DNA of 36,660 nt, taken from contig VGOW01000038.1 in the NCBI GenBank assembly GCA_016875735.1, positions 1 through 36,660 on the forward strand, in the 5' to 3' direction. Position 1 is the stretch's first letter. Every line of letters begins with the position of its first letter. This document shows, in pieces, positions 26,277 through 34,972 of this stretch. The notes beneath the pieces are model-generated. The model ran no database searches, was not told where the DNA came from, and worked only from the letters and a program-made list of their open reading frames with translations. The DNA is from Chloroflexota bacterium (GTDB lineage Bacteria; Chloroflexota; Anaerolineae; Anaerolineales; VGOW01). The position numbers and the translations under genes are program-made.

Positions 26277-27305
26277 ATGAAACGTTGGCAATTCATTCTC
26301 GGCATAACGGTCAGCGCCGTCTTCATCTGGCTGGCGCTCCGCAACATCGATCTCGCCAAAGCATGGCAGGCTTTGCAGACCGCCAATTACTGGTGGCTGG
26401 TCCCCGCCGTCGCCGTTTATTTCGTCGCTGTGTGGGCGCGAGCATGGCGCTGGCACTACCTTCTGCGCCCGCTCAAACGTATCCCCGTGCGCGCCATGTT
26501 TCCCACCGTCGTCATCGGCTACATGGGCAACAACATCTACCCTGCGCGCATCGGCGAATTGCTGCGCGCCTACGTGCTCAAGCGAAAAGAGAATCTGCCC
26601 GTGAGCGCCAGCCTCGCCACCGTTGTGATCGAGCGAGTTTTCGACGGCGTCGTCATGCTCGGATTCGTGATCTTCAACCTCCCCGCTTTGGCCGCCGTCT
26701 CCGGCGACTCCGGCTTCGTCGGCAACATTCAGCAAGCGGCCATCATCGGCACGATCGTTTTCTCCGTTGCCCTCGCCGTCTTTCTCCTCGCCGCGCTCTT
26801 CCCCCATCAATCTCTCGCCCTCTTCCACCGCTTCGCCGAGCCGCTCATCCCCGGCCCCTTCCGGCAAAAGGTTGTCGGCATGGTCGTGAGTTTTTGGACG
26901 GGGTTGGAGTCGCTCCGCTCCCCGATCAACATTGCCATGGTGTTCATCACCTCCGTCGTCATTTGGCTGCTCGAAACGGTGAAGTATTGGTTCGTCATGC
27001 ACGCCTTCAGTTTTGCCGTTCCATTCTTTGCCCTCATGCTCATGAACGGCATCGTCAACCTCGCCACCACCCTCCCCTCGGCGCCGGGATACGTTGGCAC
27101 ATTCGACGCGCCGGGCATCGCTGTGCTCACCGCCTACGGCGTCGAAGGCGGGCTGGCCGCAAGTTACACCCTCGTTCTGCACGCCGCCCTTTGGCTGCCC
27201 ATCACCGCGCTCGGTCTCTATTACTTCGGCAAAGAGAGTCTATCGTGGAGCAATCTCGAAACTGAACTGGCCGATGTGCGCCACGAGAAGGCCGCGCGCC
27301 TATGA
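26277..27305 (+). CDS. Flippase-like integral membrane protein (UPF0104/LPG synthase TM family)
   Basis: A 342-residue protein with about eight spans of the lysylphosphatidylglycerol-synthase membrane domain family (AglD/UPF0104). Typical elements: FIWLALRNIDLAKAWQALQ at the start, RAWRWHYLLRP, the GYMGNNIYPARIGELLRAYV segment, VVIERVFDGVVML, and ATTLPSAPGYVGTFDAPGI near the C-terminus. Members without the cytosolic transferase domain are thought to move lipids or glycolipid intermediates. ATG 26277 is where similarity begins; an in-frame ATG at 26181 would run through the -10 and hairpin. The stop overlaps the next gene by 4 bases. Confidence 0.88.
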   Translation: MKRWQFILGITVSAVFIWLALRNIDLAKAWQALQTANYWWLVPAVAVYFVAVWARAWRWHYLLRPLKRIPVRAMFPTVVIGYMGNNIYPARIGELLRAYVLKRKENLPVSASLATVVIERVFDGVVMLGFVIFNLPALAAVSGDSGFVGNIQQAAIIGTIVFSVALAVFLLAALFPHQSLALFHRFAEPLIPGPFRQKVVGMVVSFWTGLESLRSPINIAMVFITSVVIWLLETVKYWFVMHAFSFAVPFFALMLMNGIVNLATTLPSAPGYVGTFDAPGIAVLTAYGVEGGLAASYTLVLHAALWLPITALGLYYFGKESLSWSNLETELADVRHEKAARL

Positions 27306-28603
27306 ACATCGCCATCATCGGCGCCGGCCCGGCCGGGTTGGCCGCCGCCTACGATCTCACCAAAGCCAATCACCGCGTCACCGTGTACGAAGCCGCCCCG
27401 CAAGTTGGCGGCCTCGCCGGAGGATTCAAAGCCCCGCATTGGCAATGGTCGCTCGAAAAGTTTTATCATCACTGGTTTCAATCGGATCGCGCCGTGCTCG
27501 GCCTCATTGATGAACTCGGCTGGCGCGATCAAGTTCTCTTCCCGCGCCCATACACCGTCATCCATCACAAGGGTCAATTCCATCCCTTCGACGACATGTT
27601 CTCCAACATGCCGTTGTTCCTCTTGCGCCACTTCCCCATCACCGACGTGATTCGCTTCGGCCTCGCCGGAGCCTACTTGCGTTTCTCGCCGTGGTGGCAG
27701 CCGCTCGAAAAATACACCGCCGACGAATGGACTCGCCGCTGGTTCGGCGACAACGTATACAACATTTTGTGGCGGCCCATGCTCGTTGGAAAATTCGGCG
27801 AGGCCAACTTGCCGGTGGTAAACATGGCTTGGCTGTGGGCGCGTCTGCACAGCCGCACCACTCGGCTCGGCACATTCGTCGGCGGCTTTCAAGCCTTCAT
27901 GGACAAATTGGCCGATGTGGTGAGGAGGCAGGGCGGAGAGATTCGGCTGGACGGCGCGATCAACGGAATCCGGCAGAACCCAAATGGCAGTTTCACGGTT
28001 GAGTCGGCGTCTCCCGAATCGCCATTCGACGCCGTCATTTCCACCTCGTCCCCGGCCCTCATGTCCAAAATCACCCCCGATCTCCCAGCCGACTATTCGG
28101 CCTCACTGCGAGCGTTGAAATCAATGGGCGCGGTGGTGCTGATCATTACCCTCGACCGGCCCCTGACGAAATTTTATTGGCACAACCTGCCGAAGGAAGC
28201 GGGCTTCCCGTTCCTCTCGCTGGTGGAGCACACCAATTACATCGGCCCCGAAAACTATGGCGGCGATCACATCGTTTACTGCGGCGATTATCTCGAACCC
28301 GGCCATGAGTACTTCCGGCTGAGCAAAGAAGAACTGCTCGAGCGTTTTCTGCCCGCGCTGGCGCGATTCAATCCAGCGTTCGACCGAAGTTGGATGAAGC
28401 AGTCGTGGCTGTTCAAAGCCGACTATGCCCAACCGGTGCCGCCGGCGAATCATTCGCGCAACATTCCCTCGTTGCGCACGCCGCTGAAAGGTTTGTACTT
28501 CGCCAGCATGAGTCAAGTGTATCCGTGGGATCGGGGAACGAACTTTGCGGTGGAGATCGGGCGGCGCGTCGCCCGAATGGTAATGGAAGACCTCAAGCCC
28601 TGA
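27302..28603 (+). CDS. FAD-dependent oxidoreductase (amine oxidase/protoporphyrinogen oxidase-like)
   Basis: A 433-residue flavoprotein. The N-terminus IAIIGAGPAGLAAAYDL with the acidic end of the second strand in VTVYEA is the FAD-binding Rossmann motif; VGGLAGGF follows, as in the NAD(P)/FAD amine-oxidase superfamily, and the C-terminus GTNFAVEIGRRVARMV is the second FAD motif. Related proteins include protoporphyrinogen oxidase, phytoene desaturase and UDP-galactopyranose mutase, and others sit in glycan or lipid clusters. Coupled (ATGA overlap) to the flippase-like gene, so the pair may process an envelope lipid or isoprenoid; the substrate is unknown. Confidence 0.85.
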   Translation: MNIAIIGAGPAGLAAAYDLTKANHRVTVYEAAPQVGGLAGGFKAPHWQWSLEKFYHHWFQSDRAVLGLIDELGWRDQVLFPRPYTVIHHKGQFHPFDDMFSNMPLFLLRHFPITDVIRFGLAGAYLRFSPWWQPLEKYTADEWTRRWFGDNVYNILWRPMLVGKFGEANLPVVNMAWLWARLHSRTTRLGTFVGGFQAFMDKLADVVRRQGGEIRLDGAINGIRQNPNGSFTVESASPESPFDAVISTSSPALMSKITPDLPADYSASLRALKSMGAVVLIITLDRPLTKFYWHNLPKEAGFPFLSLVEHTNYIGPENYGGDHIVYCGDYLEPGHEYFRLSKEELLERFLPALARFNPAFDRSWMKQSWLFKADYAQPVPPANHSRNIPSLRTPLKGLYFASMSQVYPWDRGTNFAVEIGRRVARMVMEDLKP

Positions 28604-29194
28604 CTTGCCCCGCTCCGGTCGAGCATACCATTTCAGGAGTCAAGCGATGCTACGCCAGCGGTTAACGACTCTGTGGCGGTGAATTCGGAGCACCCCGCGC
28701 ATATCCCCAGACGGCGCGCGAAATCCGCCGTTTTGCAAACCACTCCTGCCTCCCAGCCAGATACCATCATCGGCTGAACTCATGCCACTGCCAGCGCCAA
28801 CCACAATGGCTGGCTGCCTTGCGCCGATCCTGAATTGGCGCAGAGGTGACAAATGTGGCTTCCGATCATGATTCCTGTCGCGGTAAAATGCAGTGGTCTT
28901 CCGGCTGATTGATAGGGGCGCGGACGGAGGCGGCCTTCTTTCCAGAGGCCCTGCACCAAAGGAGCATGATATGAGCAAACGGCGCATCAGCGTGCGCCAG
29001 AGTCTGGCATATCAGTAGTATCATAGGGCGCACAATAAACTCGAATAGGCGACGGCAATGCCGTCGCCTGCGCCGCAAAATTACTATTTCCGAAGAAGCC
29101 TAATGATCTTCGTCAATTGATCTCGTCGGGCGGGCATGGCTTGGGTCTCATCGCCGGGCCAGCCCGCCCGATACTGTTGCTCGCGGAGGCGCTC
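28604..29194. other. 590-base intergenic region
   Basis: No protein gene with recognisable content was found on either strand. It contains a possible 15-codon mini-ORF (28971-29018, MSKRRISVRQSLAYQ) with AAAGGAG 6 bases upstream, and a 10-bp hairpin AGGCGACGGC/GCCGTCGCCT (29047-29069) without T-run. It may hold a regulatory RNA or decayed sequence. Confidence 0.5.
28971..29018 (+). CDS. Possible 15-codon mini-ORF with strong ribosome site
   Basis: ATG 28971 follows AAAGGAG with ideal spacing and encodes a basic peptide MSKRRISVRQSLAYQ. A hairpin follows 28 bases after the stop. No coding statistics can be drawn from 15 codons; it could be chance. Confidence 0.25.
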   Translation: MSKRRISVRQSLAYQ

Positions 29195-29875
29195 ATGTGC
29201 GGTCGATTCACCCTCACAGCCGATCCGGATACACTGCGCGAAGTCTTTGCGTTGGATAAATCATCAGCCGCGCTGGCCGAACTTTCCCCGCGATACAACA
29301 TTGCCCCCTCCCAACCCGTCGCCGTCGTGGTGGCCGCCTCCGACTCCGCGCGCAAACTCGAATTCTTCCAGTGGAGACTCATCCCCTCGTGGGCCAAGGA
29401 TCCGAAGATCGGCTACAAGATGATCAACGCCCGCGCCGAAACACTGGCCGAGAAGCCCTCCTTCCGAACCGCCCTCAAAAAGCGCCGCTGCCTCATCCTC
29501 GCCGACGGCTTCTACGAATGGAAACGCGAAGGCAAAACCAAAACGCCCATGCGCATTCAACTCAAAGGCGGCGAGCCGTTTGCCTTCGCCGGGCTGTACG
29601 AATTTTGGAAACCGCCAGAGTCGGATGCCCTTCTCAAATCGTGCGCCATCATCACCACCGCGCCCAACGCCCTCATGGAAAAAATCCACGACCGAATGCC
29701 GGCCATCCTCAAACCGCAGGCGTACGATCTCTGGCTCACTCCCGGCGAACTGCCCGCCGAAAAAACTTTGCCACTGCTCAAACCTTATGCCGCCTCGCAC
29801 ATGAAAGCGGCAGCAGTTTCCATATTGGTGAACAACCCGGCCAACGATTCGCCGGACTGCATTCGGCCAGCATAA
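29195..29875 (+). CDS. SOS response-associated peptidase (SRAP/HMCES/YedK family)
   Basis: A 226-residue protein that forms a covalent link to abasic sites in single-stranded DNA and shields them. The start MCGRFTL places the catalytic Cys at position 2 after methionine removal, so ATG 29195 is fixed; GGAGG lies 5 bases upstream. Other active-site residues are present: Asn in MINARAET, Glu in GFYEWKR, and His in IHDRMPAIL. Length is normal for the family. No SOS (LexA) box was recognised upstream. Confidence 0.95.
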   Translation: MCGRFTLTADPDTLREVFALDKSSAALAELSPRYNIAPSQPVAVVVAASDSARKLEFFQWRLIPSWAKDPKIGYKMINARAETLAEKPSFRTALKKRRCLILADGFYEWKREGKTKTPMRIQLKGGEPFAFAGLYEFWKPPESDALLKSCAIITTAPNALMEKIHDRMPAILKPQAYDLWLTPGELPAEKTLPLLKPYAASHMKAAAVSILVNNPANDSPDCIRPA

Positions 29876-29901
29876 AACCGCCAAGCAGAAAGAGGTGATT
29901 C

Positions 29902-30870
29902 ATGCGCGCAATCCAAGTTCATCATTTTGGCGGCCCCGAGTCCCTTTCGAGTGACGACATCCCTGCGCCTCAGCCCGGCGCGGGAGAAGCCCTGATCAAG
30001 ATCGGCGCGGCCGGAGTCAATTTCATCGACGTGTATCATCGCACCGGGCGTTATCCCGGCGCGACTCCCTTCACGCTCGGAGTGGAAGCCGCCGGTGTGG
30101 TGGAGGCCGTCGGCGACGGTGTGACCGATGTGCGCGTGGGCAACCGTGTGGCCTACTGCCTGCATCGCGGATCGTACGCCGAATACCAAACCGCGCCCGC
30201 CGATAAACTCGTCCCCATCCCCAACGGCATGGATTACGACTCGGCGGCGGCGGCGTTGGTGCAGGGACTCACCGCGCACTATCTGGCCTTCGACTCGTAT
30301 CGCATTCAGCCGGGCGATGAGGTGGTTGTGCACGCGGCGGCGGGCGGCGCGGGCGCATTGCTCACCCAAGTCGCCAAACGGCGCGGCGCGCGAGTCATCG
30401 CCACCGTGTCCACCGAAGCCAAAGCCGCCGTGGCCCGCGAGTGCGGAGCCGACGAAGTCATCCTCTATTCGCAAACCGATTTCGAAGCCGAAGTGAAGCG
30501 GCTCACCGGCGGCAGAGGCGTGGCCTGTGTGTACGACTCGGTGGGCAAAACGACTTTCGAGAAGAGCCTGAACTGTTTGCGGCCTCTCGGCTATTTGGTG
30601 CTGTACGGCGGGGCCAGCGGCCCCGTGCCGCCCCTCGATCCGATCGTGCTGATGAACAAAGGCTCGCTCTTCCTCACCCGCCCCACGCTGGGCCATTACA
30701 TCCCCGACCGCGCCGCCCTGCTCAAACGCGCCGCCGACATCTTCAATTGGATCGCGGCGGGCGAACTCAAACTGCGAATCGAACGGCGCTACCCATTGGC
30801 CGACGCCGCCCAAGCCCACCGCGATCTCGAATCGCGGGCGACGATGGGCAAGCTATTATTGATCCCCTGA
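29902..30870 (+). CDS. NADPH:quinone oxidoreductase, zinc-independent MDR family
   Basis: A 322-residue medium-chain dehydrogenase/reductase. The N-terminal GroES-like domain carries GVNFIDVYHRTGRYP and GVEAAGVVEAVGDGV, and the Rossmann domain AAAGGAGALLTQVAKRRGA has the AxxGGxG-type loop of the quinone oxidoreductase branch. The catalytic zinc cysteines of alcohol dehydrogenases are absent, as expected. It reduces quinones or enones with NADPH. AAAGAGGTG precedes the ATG. A long inverted repeat separates it from xpt downstream. Confidence 0.92.
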   Translation: MRAIQVHHFGGPESLSSDDIPAPQPGAGEALIKIGAAGVNFIDVYHRTGRYPGATPFTLGVEAAGVVEAVGDGVTDVRVGNRVAYCLHRGSYAEYQTAPADKLVPIPNGMDYDSAAAALVQGLTAHYLAFDSYRIQPGDEVVVHAAAGGAGALLTQVAKRRGARVIATVSTEAKAAVARECGADEVILYSQTDFEAEVKRLTGGRGVACVYDSVGKTTFEKSLNCLRPLGYLVLYGGASGPVPPLDPIVLMNKGSLFLTRPTLGHYIPDRAALLKRAADIFNWIAAGELKLRIERRYPLADAAQAHRDLESRATMGKLLLIP

Positions 30871-30874
30871 CTCG

Positions 30875-30933
30875 ACACGAAGACACCAAGGCGCCAGGAC
30901 ACGAATCTTCTTTGTGTCTTTGAGCCTTCGTGT
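30875..30933. repeat. Imperfect inverted repeat between quinone oxidoreductase and xpt
   Basis: ACACGAAG at 30875 is repeated inverted as CTTCGTGT ending at 30933, and the inner parts (GGACACGAA against TTCTTTGTGTC) match loosely. About 59 bases, starting 4 bases after the stop codon. This form of stop-flanking repeat may serve as a transcript end signal for the upstream gene. Confidence 0.65.
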
Positions 30934-30945
30934 TCCCCATAACCA

Positions 30946-31515
30946 ATGCAATCACTCAAGAATCGCATCCTCACCGAAGGCCGCAATCTCGGCAATGGCA
31001 TCCTCAAAGTTGACGGCTTCATCAATCATCAAGTCGATCCCATGCTGATGAACGAATGCGGGCGCGAACTGGCCGCCCGCTTCACGGCGGTGGGCGCAAC
31101 CAAAGTGCTCACCGCCGAAATATCGGGCATCGCCCCGGCGGTGGCCACCGCCCTGCATCTCGGCGTGCCGGTGGTGTATGCGCGCAAAAGCAAACCCATC
31201 ACCATGCCCGATCAAATTTTCCTCACCCTCGCCCCGTCGCACACCAAAGGCCGCACAGTGGAGCTCATCGTCTCGCCCGAGTATCTTTCGCACGGCGAGC
31301 GCGTGCTCATCATCGACGACTTTCTCGCCACCGGCCAAACCATTCTCGGCCTCGCCCGGCTGGCGCAGGCCGCCGGGTCGGCCATTGTGGGCATCGGCGC
31401 GGTCATCGAGAAAACGTTCGAGGGCGGGCGCGACGTGCTCAAGCCGCTCGGCGTGCCCATCGAGGCGCTGGCCATCATCACCGACATGAGCAAGGGGAAG
31501 ATCGTATTAGCGTGA
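30946..31515 (+). CDS. xpt: Xanthine phosphoribosyltransferase
   Basis: A 189-residue type I phosphoribosyltransferase. The N-terminus SLKNRILTEGRNLGNGILKV DGF with NHQVDPMLM is characteristic of Xpt, and RVLIIDDFLATGQTI is the PRPP-binding motif. It converts xanthine and PRPP to XMP. XMP is the substrate of GMP synthase, encoded by the next gene, so the two form a salvage unit from xanthine to GMP. No ribosome site or purine-riboswitch-like structure is evident upstream; the gap is filled by the inverted repeat. Confidence 0.93.
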   Translation: MQSLKNRILTEGRNLGNGILKVDGFINHQVDPMLMNECGRELAARFTAVGATKVLTAEISGIAPAVATALHLGVPVVYARKSKPITMPDQIFLTLAPSHTKGRTVELIVSPEYLSHGERVLIIDDFLATGQTILGLARLAQAAGSAIVGIGAVIEKTFEGGRDVLKPLGVPIEALAIITDMSKGKIVLA

Positions 31516-31570
31516 GGCGTGGAGCGTGAAGCGAACGCCTCACGCCCGACGTTCCACGCCCTACGCCTCA
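31513..31570. repeat. Imperfect inverted repeat between xpt and guaA
   Basis: TGAGGCGT ... at 31513 (starting in the xpt stop codon) is repeated inverted as ACGCCTCA ending at 31570, with arms of about 21 bases that match with a few mismatches. A third inner copy of the motif (GCCTCACGCC) is in the middle. Ends 4 bases before guaA. Confidence 0.65.
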
Positions 31571-31574
31571 GGTC

Positions 31575-33119
31575 ATGGACTCCATCGCCATCCTCGACTT
31601 CGGCTCGCAATACTCGCAGCTCATCGCCCGGCGCGTGCGCGAGGCGCGTGTATATTGCGAACTCTTTCCGTGGGACGCCGCCCCCGATAAAGTCCTCGCG
31701 CTCAAGCCCAAAGCCTTCATCCTCTCCGGCGGCCCCAATTCCGTTTACGAACCCGATGCCCCCGCCCTGCCCGGCTACGTTTTGGACTCGGGCCTGCCGG
31801 TGTTGGGCATATGCTATGGGATGCAGTTGATGGCCCGCGCGCTCGGCGGGCATGTGGCCGGATCGGATCGGCGCGAGTATGGGCGGGTGGAATTGAAGTT
31901 TTCGACGGCGAGCGCCCTCGTCCCGCATCATATCGCCCACTTTCCGTTTCACGTGTGGATGTCGCACGGCGACAAAGTGGACTCTGTCCCCTCCGGTTTC
32001 GCCGCCACCGCCACGAGCGAGAACTGCCCCATCGCCGCGATGGAAGATGCCGCGCGCAAACGATACGCTATTCAGTTTCACCCGGAAGTGAATCACACGC
32101 AGTACGGGCGCGAGATCATCGGCGCGTTCATCGAGCAGGCCGGTCTCAAAGCCGAATGGACGCCCGGCTCGATGGCCGAAGAAGCCGTTGCCAAAATTCG
32201 AGCGCAGGTGGGAAAAGAGAAGGTGCTGGCCGCCGTGAGCGGCGGAGTCGATTCAACGGTGGCGGCGGCCCTTGTGCATCGCGCTGTCGGCGATCAACTC
32301 ACCTGTTTTTACATCGACACCGGACTCATGCGGCAGGGTGAGTCGGATCAAGTCATCGCCGCCTTCCGCGAGAATCTTCATGCGAAACTTTGCCCGGTGA
32401 ACGCCGTAGAAGATTTCATGGAAGCGCTGGCCGGAGTGACCGAGCCGGAGCGCAAACGCAAAATCATCGGCGAGAAGTTCATCCGCCTTTTCGAACGCGA
32501 GGCGCGCGAACTGGGGCACGACGCAAAGTTTTTGGCGCAGGGCACGATTTATCCCGATGTGGTCGAGTCGAGCGGCAAGGGGCGCGAGCAGGCGGCGAAG
32601 ATCAAAACGCATCACAACGTCGGCGGCCTGCCCGATGATCTTCAGTTTGAGTTGGTGGAGCCGCTGAGGTTTTTGTTCAAGGATGAAGTGCGGGCGGTGG
32701 GAACAGAACTGGGCCTGCCCGACGAATTGGTGTGGCGGCAGCCTTTTCCCGGCCCCGGCCTCGCCATCCGCTGTTTGGGCGAGGTGACGTGGGATCGGTT
32801 GGAGAAACTGCGCGCCGCCGACAAAATCTTCACCGACGAACTGCGCGCCGCCGGGATGCTGAGGGGCGACACGGCGCAGGCCTTCGCCGTGCTTCTGCCG
32901 GTGAAGAGCGTGGGGGTGATGGGCGACGGGCGAACGTATGAGGAGACGATTGTTTTGCGGGCCGTGACCACCAACGATTTCATGACCGCCGATTGGGCGC
33001 GACTGCCCTACGATTTGCTGGCTCGTGTGTCGAGCCGCATCGTGAATGAAGTGAAAGGCGTGAACCGGGTGGCTTACGATGTTTCGAGCAAGCCTCCGGC
33101 GACGATTGAATGGGAGTGA
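31575..33119 (+). CDS. guaA: GMP synthase (glutamine-hydrolysing)
   Basis: A 514-residue two-domain enzyme that aminates XMP to GMP with glutamine and ATP. Class I amidotransferase domain: catalytic Cys in [21 protein letters not shown], and His/Glu in [11 protein letters not shown]-pyrophosphatase domain: [14 protein letters not shown]-loop near residue 220, then [11 protein letters not shown] and [10 protein letters not shown]. The C-terminal dimerisation part ends in the canonical KPPATIEWE. Full length, single protein. Follows xpt in the pathway and on the strand. Confidence 0.98.
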   Translation: MDSIAILDFGSQYSQLIARRVREARVYCELFPWDAAPDKVLALKPKAFILSGGPNSVYEPDAPALPGYVLDSGLPVLGICYGMQLMARALGGHVAGSDRREYGRVELKFSTASALVPHHIAHFPFHVWMSHGDKVDSVPSGFAATATSENCPIAAMEDAARKRYAIQFHPEVNHTQYGREIIGAFIEQAGLKAEWTPGSMAEEAVAKIRAQVGKEKVLAAVSGGVDSTVAAALVHRAVGDQLTCFYIDTGLMRQGESDQVIAAFRENLHAKLCPVNAVEDFMEALAGVTEPERKRKIIGEKFIRLFEREARELGHDAKFLAQGTIYPDVVESSGKGREQAAKIKTHHNVGGLPDDLQFELVEPLRFLFKDEVRAVGTELGLPDELVWRQPFPGPGLAIRCLGEVTWDRLEKLRAADKIFTDELRAAGMLRGDTAQAFAVLLPVKSVGVMGDGRTYEETIVLRAVTTNDFMTADWARLPYDLLARVSSRIVNEVKGVNRVAYDVSSKPPATIEWE

Positions 33120-33120
33120 A

Positions 33121-33186
33121 AGGAAGGATGAAGGATGAATTATGAAGGATGAAATTAATTTTTCATCCTTCTGCCTTCATCCTTTG
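33121..33186. repeat. Inverted repeat after guaA (GGATGAA family)
   Basis: AAGGATGAAGGATGAATTAT with a second AAGGATGAAA faces TTTCATCCTTC and CTTCATCCTTT. It starts just after the guaA stop and ends 6 bases before the next start. The motif family is the same as at 23477-23550. Confidence 0.7.
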
Positions 33187-33191
33187 CAAAC

Positions 33192-34154
33192 ATGGACTAC
33201 ACTGAAATTCTCTCACGCGCGTGGAAGATCACTTGGAACAATAAAATTTTGTGGGTCTTCGGATTCTTGGCCGGGCTGGCTTCGGGGAGCGGAGGCGGGA
33301 GCGGGGGCGGCAGTGGCCGCGGCGGCGGGGGCGGCCCCTCCGGCGGGGGAGAGTTCGGGCCGGGCAACTTGCCTCCGGACATCGAACGGCAGTTGGAGAG
33401 GCCAGAAGTGATCGGCGTGATCATCGGCGTCGCGTGTTTGCTGATCATCATCGCCATCGTTGCCTTCGTGCTTTCGATCATCGGGCGCGGCGGACTCATC
33501 GGCGGCATTCGCTTGGCCGACGACACCGGCAAAGTGGCGTTCGGCGAGGCGTGGGCGGTAGGCAGACGCTACTTCTGGCGGCTGTTCGGCATTGAGCTGT
33601 TGCTGGCTGTTGCCGGTCTTGTGGTGGGCGCAATGGGCGCAGCCACCGGACTCATCGGCGCGTTTACGCTGGGCATCGGCTTGTGTTTTCTTCTGCCCGT
33701 GCTGTGCGTGCTCATCCTCGCCCTCATCCCCCTCAGCATCACCGCCCACTTTGCGCGCTTCGGAGTCGTAGTCGAAGACAAGCCGGTGATGGATGCCTTC
33801 CGGCGGGGCTGGGAACTCCTCAAAGCGAACCTCGGACCGATCATTGTGCTGGGCGCGATACTGATCGTCATCAGCATCATCGCCGGGCTGGTGCTCGTCC
33901 TGCCGTTCTTCGCCATCGTCTTCCCCACCATCTTCGCTTTCATGCTCAACCCCGAAGACCCGAACTGGGTGATCCTCGGCGCGTCGGGGCTGGCTTTCCT
34001 GTGCTATCTGCCCATCGCCATCGTGCTCGGCAGCATCCTCGAAACGTGGCAAACCTCGGCGTGGACTCTGGCCTATCGGCGATTCATCGGCAGTGCGCCC
34101 GCCGCGCCCGTTGCCGCGCCGCCTCCGCCGCCCACTCCGTTCCAACCGGCGTGA
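33192..34154 (+). CDS. Membrane protein with Gly-rich loop, unknown function
   Basis: A 320-residue protein with about six membrane spans. The N-terminus DYTEILSRAWKITWNNKILW is amphipathic and followed by a short hydrophobic stretch, then a low-complexity Gly/Ser loop (about residues 32-55), then two groups of helices (113-190 and 225-290) and a Pro/Ala tail. RRGWELLKANLG between helices recurs in DUF4013/DUF7544-like membrane proteins, which I only suggest. The GTG of the next gene overlaps its stop (GTGA), so both are coupled. Confidence 0.75.
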   Translation: MDYTEILSRAWKITWNNKILWVFGFLAGLASGSGGGSGGGSGRGGGGGPSGGGEFGPGNLPPDIERQLERPEVIGVIIGVACLLIIIAIVAFVLSIIGRGGLIGGIRLADDTGKVAFGEAWAVGRRYFWRLFGIELLLAVAGLVVGAMGAATGLIGAFTLGIGLCFLLPVLCVLILALIPLSITAHFARFGVVVEDKPVMDAFRRGWELLKANLGPIIVLGAILIVISIIAGLVLVLPFFAIVFPTIFAFMLNPEDPNWVILGASGLAFLCYLPIAIVLGSILETWQTSAWTLAYRRFIGSAPAAPVAAPPPPPTPFQPA

Positions 34155-34960
34155 GGCTCGCCTCTTTCTTTGATCGCCCTGCTCAACGCCTCGCCAACGA
34201 ACATCTTTCCATCACCGTTGTTCCGGCGTTGAGCGGGCGCGTGATGGAGTTGAACCTCGCCGGGCAAAACTGTTTTTGGATCAACGAACCGTTGCTGCGC
34301 GGCGAGATCGGCGGCGACCCGGCCTTCGGCAGTTGGAAGAATTGGGGCGGCTACAAAACGTGGCTCGCGCCGCAGAGCCGGTGGCCCGATCCGAACGCCC
34401 AATCAGAAGCGATGGATAACGTCGAGTGGGATGTGCTCTCGCACTCGGAGGCGGAGATCGAACTGCGCGGCCCGATCATCCCGTGGAGCGGACTCCGGTT
34501 GGGGCGTCGACTCTCACTGGCCGCCGACGAGCCAAAGGTGCGGGCGCGAGAGTCGATGACCAACGCGGGAGCAGAGCCGCAAACATGGGCGGTGTGGGCA
34601 GTGGCGCAGTTTCCGGTTCCCGGTTGGGCAGTGTATCCAGCCGAAGGCGCGCGGCGCGCGCTCGCGCCGCCCGCTCGATCATTCGACGGAGATCGTTTGC
34701 GCTTTGTGGGCGACTCAAAATGGAAAACGGGCGCGTTGGTTTCGGAGGGTTGGGGCGAATACCGCGCGGACTCGTGGCGGTGGACGTTTCGAGCGGCGTT
34801 CGCGCCGCACGCTTCACTGCCTCATCCCGACGATTGCAATCTCGAAACGTGGAGCAACTCGGCGCCGGGCTACATGGAACTGGAATGGCTGGGGCCGCTG
34901 GTGACGCTGGAGCCGGGCGAGAGTTGGGAGTGGGGAACGGAGTGGGCGATTGCGGTTTGA
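34151..34960 (+). CDS. DUF4380-family protein (galactose-mutarotase-like fold)
   Basis: A 269-residue protein starting at GTG 34151 (overlap with the previous stop). VVPALSGRVMELNLAGQNCF followed by NWGGYKTWLAPQSRWPDP is the DUF4380 signature, a beta-sandwich of the galactose mutarotase type. The central part (ESMTNAGAEPQTWAVWAVAQ) and the final ESWEWGTEWAIAV fit this fold. Family members are uncharacterised and are thought to bind sugars. No signal peptide is seen, so it is cytosolic here. Confidence 0.8.
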   Translation: MRLASFFDRPAQRLANEHLSITVVPALSGRVMELNLAGQNCFWINEPLLRGEIGGDPAFGSWKNWGGYKTWLAPQSRWPDPNAQSEAMDNVEWDVLSHSEAEIELRGPIIPWSGLRLGRRLSLAADEPKVRARESMTNAGAEPQTWAVWAVAQFPVPGWAVYPAEGARRALAPPARSFDGDRLRFVGDSKWKTGALVSEGWGEYRADSWRWTFRAAFAPHASLPHPDDCNLETWSNSAPGYMELEWLGPLVTLEPGESWEWGTEWAIAV

Positions 34961-34966
34961 TACAAT
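34961..34966 (+). promoter_or_regulatory. -10 box abutting the PuuD-like start
   Basis: TACAAT directly follows the stop codon of the DUF4380 gene and ends 6 bases before ATG 34973, with no ribosome site between. This arrangement fits leaderless transcription. Confidence 0.4.
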
Positions 34967-34972
34967 TGCCTC

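Noticed and set aside
25818-27182. Minus-strand open frame of about 450 codons opposite the SWIM and flippase genes
   Set aside because: No domain, strongly biased composition, and both plus-strand genes are well supported.
30871-30945. Purine riboswitch upstream of xpt
   Set aside because: The gap is too short and is an imperfect hairpin repeat; the conserved loop-loop core of a purine aptamer was not seen.
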